This document shows positions 57,932 to 64,000 of a stretch of 64,000 bases of DNA, one piece after another. The stretch is from Telopea speciosissima. Its lineage: Eukaryota > Streptophyta > Magnoliopsida > Proteales > Proteaceae. Numbering within the stretch: the stretch's first letter is position 1; each line of letters opens with the position of its first letter. Both the position numbers and the translations under genes were made by a program. Location of the stretch: contig NC_057926.1 of NCBI RefSeq assembly GCF_018873765.1, positions 52,495,878-52,559,877 on the forward strand, given 5' to 3'. Below the pieces are notes generated by a model. It was given only the letters and a program-made list of their open reading frames with translations, was not told where the DNA came from and did no database searches.

Positions 57932-59197
57932 GCTTTGAATATGCAACGGGTTATGCTTTCTCACTCGCAAGATCATCGAACCCTTCACTCGAGCAACTTC
58001 TCGATATTCTTCAAGATGCCGCCGCCTGTCACTTAGACGTTCTCGATGCCATACGTGCCATTGCCGACCGTGATCCAGCGCAGCGCAAGCGGTTCATCCG
58101 CTGTCTCGGTTGGGACACAACCACCGAAGGCCTGCGCACTCTGTTCTCACAATACGGTGATCTTGAAGAAGCCGTGATCATCCTCGACAAGGCTACAGGG
58201 AAGAGCAAAGGTTATGGCTTTGTCATTTTCAAGCACATCGACGGTGCTATGCTCGCATTGATGGAGCCCGGCAAGAAGATCGACGGTCGGATGACTGTCA
58301 CACAGCTCGCCGCCCCAGGGACTTCGGGCCCCACTACATATCAGCCACCGGCGGTTGATGTGTCAATGCGTAAGATTTATGTTGGGAATGTTCCTCCAGA
58401 TATGCCTGCGGATCGCTTGCTTGCTCACTTCTCGTCTTATGGTGAGATAGAGGAGGGACCATTAGGATTCGATAAGCGGACCGGAAAGTCAAGAGGGTTT
58501 GCCTTATTCGTCTACAAAACTGCTGAGGTCGCAAAGGCTTCTCTTGTTGATGCCACCAAGAACATTGATGGGCACCAGTTGCTCTGCAAATTGGCGATTG
58601 AAGGAAAGAAGGCGAAGCCTGGCCAACCTGGAGTAGCTGTTGCAGGAGCTCAGCCCCCCACTGGTGTCACCGGGGAAATTACCGGCGATGGACTTGGCTT
58701 GCCACCACCGTCTTCCATGCCGAGCACTCTTTCTTCTCATTACAGTGGTCATCCTTCTGGGTTGTCTGCCTATGGTGGTTTTTCCGGTGCTCATCAGGGC
58801 CCACCACCATTGGGTGGCCATCACCATCATAATCTGAACTCGCCATTGCAGTCGTCTATTGGTGCTCCTGGCCTGTCCGTTGGGAGTCAGGTTCCATCTT
58901 CGTTAGGTGCCACAGGTAGCTATGGTGCTGGCTTGAGAGGTGGTCCATATGGCGCTTCGCCGCTTCACAGTATGGTGGACCTACTTCGGGTGGTTATGGT
59001 GGTTTGGGTGTAGCGGATCGTCTTTATATCGTTTGCCGCCAACTTCGGTTGGAATGCCTTCTGGGAATTATCCAGAGAGTGGGCACTATGGTTTGACGTC
59101 TGCGTATCCAAGCCAGCATAACCTGCCTACAGGGACATCGCCGGTGCCTAGGGTACCACCTGGTGGGTTGTATCAGAGCATGCCTCCTTATTACTGA
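57910..59197 (+). pseudogene. Captured UBA2-like two-RRM protein gene
   Basis: Copy of a UBP1-associated (UBA2a/b/c-type) nuclear RNA-binding protein. The frame is open from 57910 to 59013. It starts [12 protein letters not shown] and [17 protein letters not shown] (the conserved lead-in), then RRM1 with RNP2 FIRCLGW and RNP1 KGYGFVIF, then RRM2 with RNP2 IYVGNV and RNP1 RGFALFVY, then a Gly/Pro/His-rich tail. No in-frame ATG precedes RRM1; the first is at 58249, inside it. Near 58960 the frame shifts ([12 protein letters not shown] is in another frame) and again near 59020, where [16 protein letters not shown] leads to [11 protein letters not shown] and TGA at 59195-59197. So the acidic N-terminus is missing and two frameshifts are present, but RRM1 and RRM2 are uninterrupted. 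No introns, as in the parent family coding region. Confidence 0.82.
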
Positions 59198-59312
59198 GGT
59201 ATTTATTTTTTCTTAGTCTATTTTTATTCCTCTAATATATTTCTCCTTTGTTTTCTGTTGCAATTTATTTTTCTGTGGTTCTGTTGTGATTCTTGCTCTT
59301 CGTTTCTTTGTG

Positions 59313-59429
59313 AGATAACCCTAATTAGATTCCATTATTGTAAGTGAGAAAGCTCATGGGTCTATGATCTTGGAGAGTATTTGTAAAGGTTGAAAGGGTT
59401 TTGAAACTTGCAACTCATCTTCCCCAATA
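59313..59429. repeat. 117-bp terminal inverted repeat, right
   Basis: Inverse of 57815-57931 with two mismatches. Confidence 0.92.
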
Positions 59430-59871
59430 AGGGAAATTTACACATACCACCCTGCAACCATATCCATTGAATTAATTTAGCAATGAATGAAGGTAGAAGT
59501 CCATAATGTGATATAATAACAAAAACAAAAACAAAAATTTTGAGTAAGCTTATTAGGGCGAATGGAGGTATTCACTTATTGTTGACCCATGAGGGATTTT
59601 ACTACATAGGCTCAACCAAAATACAAAAGTACCTGCTGAGCATTTTTTAACACATATTTGCCAAGTGCAAAAAAAATTCCTGCATAAAGAACACAGAAGA
59701 TTGAAAAATCATATACCAGAATTTTAACCAAGCAATTTACAAAAATAACTAAATGATAAAAAAAACATCCATATGGTAGCATAATGCAAATAGATAACCC
59801 AAATCAAGTACAAAAAGAAAAAGGAAAGTTTTCAGTATGATAATATATATTTAGGGAAAAAGTTCTCTGTC

Positions 59872-60004
59872 CGGGAGTGTGGCCTACGCCAGCACTCCCA
59901 TGAGTCTATCTCTCTCCTCCCCATATGAAAAGACATTTCTGCCCCCTTGTTTTAAGGAGGAGAGAGATAGACACATGGGAGTGCTGGTGTAGGCTACACT
60001 CCCG
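59872..60004. repeat. Hairpin MITE in the dehydrogenase intron
   Basis: CGGGAGTGTGGCCTACGCC at the left pairs with GGTGTAGGCTACACTCCCG at the right, and TCTATCTCTCTCCTCC with its inverse. A relative lies at about 17815-17935, and both share CATATGAAAAGACATTTCTG-like middles in opposite senses. Confidence 0.7.
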
Positions 60005-60274
60005 CTATATATTTTCTAAAATAAAGGATTGAACTACCCACATAATTGGCAAAGACAATAAAATTATATAATTTGCCATCATAAATTATCCCTTGTATGA
60101 TGACATGTTGTGCACATGAATGATCCAAAGTGATTCAGTGACTTTTTTTTTCCTTAGGAAAGATTAAAATAAATAAATTGATCATTTACCATTTAGAAAG
60201 CTGGGATGGCGTAGAATATTGGTCGCGATAACTCCTGGATGAATTGAATTCGCAATTATGTCACCCCCCTCTTC

Positions 60275-61863
60275 CTGTTCAAATAAAGTAAAGAAACCAT
60301 TTTTACCCAAAAAAAAAAAAAAAAAAGTAAAGAAGCCATGAAAACCAAACTGTGTTTTACCTTGCAAAAATTCCATTGCTGCAATAACTGCATGACTACT
60401 ATGAAACAATGGAGGTAGTATATAACCCCAACTAATGAGTAGGATGCAAATATGTAGTAACTGAGGGAAGTTCCCTAAACTAGCACCCAAGTAAAATTAT
60501 GGAAGTTCCCAAAACAGTTGGATTACCTACATCCTCAAAATAATGAAATAGAAGAGCAATTCTACATGCAATGAGAACATTCAACAGTCAAAATTGAGAT
60601 AAAAAAATGACTTCTTGTGTACATGATAGGGGACTCATTGGATTTGTCACACTTAAATTTTCATAGCTCCACTCTAAAAATTTATTTTGCCACAGGGAAA
60701 ACACAATTTTGATGAAGGAATTGTTTCAGCGACACCTCTCTATAGGTGCATTTAGAACATGTAAACTTCTTTTGATTGCCCCTTGTCTTATTCCCAAAAA
60801 TTCTTCAAAATTATTTGAAAGTGACTTACCATTATGTCATTTTTAAGAGTTCTCATTGTCTCGCATATTTTGGAGTACACATGAAATGACAAGTTTTACC
60901 CTCACAGAAAGAAAAAAGTGTGTTAAACTAGTAGGGCTAAAAAATAAGGTTACAAATTATTTGACACTTTAAGGGATGTCAATAAGAAAATCTTTTTGAT
61001 GAAACTTACCATGTGTAGAGGGTGAATGTGGACACCTCAACAAAATTGAAGTACCAAGTTGCCATATGGTAGATCCCCACCCATTTGTATGTATTAGAAT
61101 TTAGATACACATGCATATTAGGATAATGTGATAGTCTTGTTGATCTTTTAATGGCCTATCTAAACTTGTCATGAGATATAAGGCAACATATATGGACCCA
61201 AACATTCTAATAGTCCTATAGCCCCAAAACCAAGAATCTCTTTGTAGAAACAAACAAAATTAGCACTGGCAATACAAAAGCATTCCGCTCTAATTTGCCA
61301 CATATTTGGGGTGGGGTGGAGGCATAAGAAGGTGGGATTCAAACTCGGGCTTAAGGGATGATACCCTGCAGGCATTACCAATGCACAGGCACCTTCAAAA
61401 CCAAGATAATTTGATCATCAAAATTTCTTAAACAAGGAACCCTAAAAAATGTCATTCACCACCAACTTTACAATTAATATCATACAACATTTTACAAATA
61501 AACAAGATTAGTGTCTAAGATACAAAACTCTTAATTTTGGCACATATTTGAGAAAATATATTTTAATCATAATAAAATCCCCAAACAAGAAAAGTTCCAA
61601 AAAAATGCCATTCACAAACACTTTAAACTTGAAGGTGCCAGCTCAGCAAGTAAAGCTTTGGGCTGGTAGCCAAGACCTCAGACCGAGTCCTGCCTTCACC
61701 CTCCCTTCTCTTATTACCCCCAACCCCACCAACCCCCACCCCCAAAAAAAAGTTCCAAGTGAATGTAATCAAGTTCATATGTCTAAAAAGAGGGGGAAAA
61801 AAAAACAAAACTTTAGATTTAATATTTCAGAAATATTTGCGATTTTATGAATTGATTGGATAC
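60275..61863. other. Dehydrogenase intron, repeats
   Basis: Intron sequence between two recognised exons. It contains an A-run at 60308-60325 and a segment with AGCTCAGCAAGTAAAGC (61637) of repeat type. No other coding sequence seen. Confidence 0.5.
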
Positions 61864-62078
61864 CTTTAGGCGCCTATTAAGTTCATTAGCATGCAATATG
61901 TTCACAAGCTTTGATTGACCATAGGCATTCCAGCTTGCATACCTGAAAATTAGCAAGTCCAAAACAATTCCAATCCAGACTGAAGACAGTGAAGAGCGTA
62001 AATGCCTTCAATAAATCCCTCTCCAAGTATCAATGTGCTCTCAATGGCATGGTTTTATTCTTTATAAATTATAGTCCC

Positions 62079-62460
62079 TTATTGGACCTCATCTTCATAG
62101 ACTGTAATGGTTGAAGGTAGAGGATCCTCTGCAGAAATGTCAATGGGATCAGAGTAAAGAGGGGTGCCCAAGACAGAACCAACCAGACTGAGGCCATCAG
62201 AGCAACAGTAGTGGAGTGGGAGACCTGGTAACGAGATCCATAGAAGAATGGAGGAAAGGTTGATATGGTTTATCATGCTCATTAGAGAATATGAAAATGA
62301 AAAACCCATTGTCCATCAGGTATGTTTCAACGTAACCTTGGAATCTCCATTGTTTTGTGAGAGAGAGTAACAATGTTGAATGGGGGGTGATTGCCAATGA
62401 AATAGCCAACCAAGGAATTTTGCCAGAGAGAAGTCTCATTGTCAAGTAACCTGTCAGGGC
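62079..62460 (-). pseudogene. LINE ORF1 fragment (DUF4283 type)
   Basis: Broken non-LTR retrotransposon coding sequence. The blocks in order are SLWQNSLVGYFIGNHPPFN, then in a second frame QWRFQGYVETYLMDNGFFIF and FSNEHDK, then in a third LLWISLPGLPLHYCCSDGLS and VGSVLGTPLYSDPIDIS. These are the typical blocks of plant L1-type ORF1 (DUF4283 followed by the region before the zinc knuckle). Two frame changes; no reverse transcriptase nearby. It sits where the missing dehydrogenase exons would be, on the same strand. Confidence 0.75.
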
Positions 62461-63482
62461 AGTGGGCTACCTTGGAGCTCCCAACTAAGGAAGGGCAACA
62501 AAGTGAAGACCTTCTTGAGAGGGCTCTGGGGCCTGGCTGAAGTGAGCGTCCCACGCTGGACCAGACTGGAGGTGGAGGGGAGAAGGGGGAGTGGCAGAGG
62601 AAGTAGAGGATTATTAGTTTACATTTATGAAACCCATGACAGGTAGAGTCAAGTAGGCTATGTGGAATATATGATGAGCTGAGAGTAGGATCATGCAGTA
62701 CTAGCCCTGTTGCTATTTCCATGGTTGTATGAACCTTATTCGTCTTCACACATACACAATTCTTGGATAAGAAGTCAGCCATGCATAAAGAAACTGTTGT
62801 GGTAATTAAGACACACTACATCACATATCTTTAACAAAATATAAAACCTGTACTCAGAACTTAGGAAGTAGAAAAATTTTCTGCAAAATTTATATAAAAT
62901 TCCCTTCCACTAACACTCCATCATATTTCAGTATGTAACAGAAGGGAACAAAGAACTACTTCCTGCTGCTCCCAAGAATTCAAATGAACAGATGGTCCCT
63001 TCTGTTAAATTTATGAGCAGTCAACAGCCATGAAACACAGAATTCAACCATAATTGTAACAACTTCCCATCAAATCAAACCAATAAAAAAAAAATTTCTC
63101 ACATGGGGAAAAATAAATCAGAATCAACACCAGGCACCAGCTTCAATTAAAGGTAAATAAATGAAAAACAAAATCAAATAAGAAAACAGAGCCCTGCCTT
63201 CCATCACACAAGAGGCAGTTGTTCTCAGCATGCTAAGTACAAAACAAACCTTAATAACCTCTTAACTGAACACCCCTCCCCTCCTCCTCCTCCGCCAAGC
63301 CCATCTAAAACAGTAATAATCATTGGCGGGCGGAGACAAAGTAAGAACTGGAGGAGACAAAATTTTCAACCAAAAAAAAAAAGAGTATTTGTAATACCCA
63401 GATTAACCGATCAAAAAATTGTATTAAAAGATTGAGAAAGTAAGAAATAGAGCAAGAAATGGAAATCCAAATAAAATATTAC
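62461..63482. other. Dehydrogenase intron, no exon found
   Basis: Searched for the missing cofactor-binding exons on the minus strand and saw none. 62461-62570 may continue the LINE piece. Confidence 0.45.
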
Positions 63483-63598
63483 CAGTAAGAATGGCAGTGA
63501 ATGGCAGTGAGACCAGTGCCATCTATTCCTTGGGTAACTTCCTCTGCTGTAGCACTAGCTGAGAATCCAGAGGGTCCTTTTCTTGCAAAGCGCCACAT

Positions 63599-64000
63599 CG
63601 TTTCTTCGTTGCAGAGTGAAATTCAGAGTACCAAAGAAGGCAATAGTTCCTCCCCACCACTTCCATCATAGAAGAAGTGAGCATCATCGTCAAATATTAC
63701 CAAAAATCAACCCAGAAGAACCAAGAATTGATGAATACTTTCCCTCCGCCAGCCCTCCCCTCGGAACTAACTAGGTTTCACACTTTACAATCGGTGGCAG
63801 GTGGCAGGTGGCAAGTGGCAAGTGGGAAGCACCATATGGATGTTTACAGTTCGCACTAGTTCTAGCAAAACATTGGTTACCATTGATGGTCATTACAGAA
63901 TTACAGTCTACCCCTCAATGGTGCAATACTGCAAAGTTTGAAATTTTGATTGGCAGGTGATACGCCCAAAAATAACCAACCAATGAATGAGGGACACGTG
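63599..64000. other. Upstream of the dehydrogenase remnant
   Basis: Former promoter and leader. A small tandem repeat of GGTGGCA/AGTGGCA units at 63793-63825. No other feature seen up to the window end. Confidence 0.4.

Larger units (their letters stand above)
57483..59453. mobile_element. Pack-MULE-like element with captured RNA-binding gene
   Basis: The left edge at 57483 (AGGAAAATTTACACATATCACC) has a MULE-type terminus like that of the element at 6844. A 123-bp unit then occurs twice (57561-57808). Next is a 117-bp inverted repeat, 57815-57931 and 59313-59429, with only two mismatches. Between the arms lies a UBA2-like coding segment with no transposase. The right edge is not a mirror of the left: after the inverted arm comes GGGAAATTTACACATACCACC (59431-59451) in the same orientation as the left terminus, so the outer right arm has been lost or rearranged. 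No target duplication was found. Gene segment inside near-identical inverted repeats is the hallmark of Pack-MULE transduplication. Confidence 0.75.
59633..63598 (-). pseudogene. Short-chain dehydrogenase (RDH/TIC32-like) remnant
   Basis: Remnant of an NADP-dependent dehydrogenase of the plant retinol-dehydrogenase/TIC32-like group. Exon 1 (63483-63598) starts [20 protein letters not shown] and should end LTAILTG, but a 10-bp duplication (ATGGCAGTGA, 63491-63510 on plus) shifts the frame. Exon 61864-61942 reads YASWNAYGQSKLVNILHANE with the catalytic YxxxK. Exon 60190-60274 reads IIANSIHPGVIATNILRHPS. Exon 59633-59679 reads IFFALGKYVLKNAQQ. Those last three join in perfect phase with GT-AG edges. 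The exons for the cofactor site (TGxxxGIG), NNAG and the catalytic Ser are absent between 61943 and 63482, where a LINE piece sits. The final exon is also absent, replaced by the MULE edge. Inactive as a dehydrogenase. Confidence 0.8.

Noticed and set aside
58174-58176. GTG as the start of the UBA2-like protein
   Set aside because: GTG is not a plant nuclear start, and homology to RRM1 continues upstream of it in frame.
62327-62782. 151-codon frame as a host gene
   Set aside because: Its similar part is LINE ORF1; the rest has no similarity.

Overview
The window is nuclear DNA of a flowering plant. It is AT-rich, has low gene density and spliced genes with GT-AG introns, a P-class pentatricopeptide repeat gene, and abundant copia, chromovirus, LINE, SINE, Mutator-like (MULE) and hAT-like elements. 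The 3' end of an SMG1-type kinase gene argues against Arabidopsis thaliana, which lacks SMG1. I cannot name the species.

Three protein genes look intact: a single-exon nepenthesin-type aspartic protease (20130-21506, minus), a single-exon PPR protein (35635-38250, plus; its real ATG lies 39 nt inside the longest open frame, which starts with GTG), and an eight-exon Ran GTPase gene (48804-54630, minus). I rebuilt the Ran gene exon by exon to exactly 221 residues. The three are unrelated neighbours.

Between them lies a graveyard of broken genes: the 3' end of a CPSF73-II/INTS11-like nuclease (979-1401), a degenerate PPR fragment cut in two by a MULE (6462-8390), a UMP-CMP kinase with missing exons and an LTR inside an exon (28901-31161), the FATC end of an SMG1-like kinase (45188-45434), and a short-chain dehydrogenase with its cofactor-binding exons missing (59633-63598). 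Four of the five keep introns or intron edges, so they are not processed retrocopies.

The most interesting object is at 57483-59453. A UBA2-like two-RRM RNA-binding gene segment, lacking its N-terminus and frameshifted near its C-terminus, is enclosed by 117-bp inverted repeats that differ at two positions: a Pack-MULE-like gene capture. Its right edge sits directly against a splice acceptor of the broken dehydrogenase gene.

Layout: 1-5.2 kb nuclease remnant and nested copia; 5.2-13.6 kb PPR remnant, MULE, hAT-like element and a MITE cluster; 13.6-20 kb repeats and a SINE; 20-21.6 kb protease; 21.6-28.9 kb repeats with an hAT-like element; 28.9-32 kb kinase remnant; 34.2-35.3 kb nested repeats; 35.6-38.3 kb PPR gene; 40.7-43.1 kb young deleted chromovirus; 45.2 kb SMG1 remnant; 48.8-54.6 kb Ran; 55-64 kb SINE, gene-capturing MULE, dehydrogenase remnant and LINE fragment. 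No tRNA, rRNA or CRISPR was seen.
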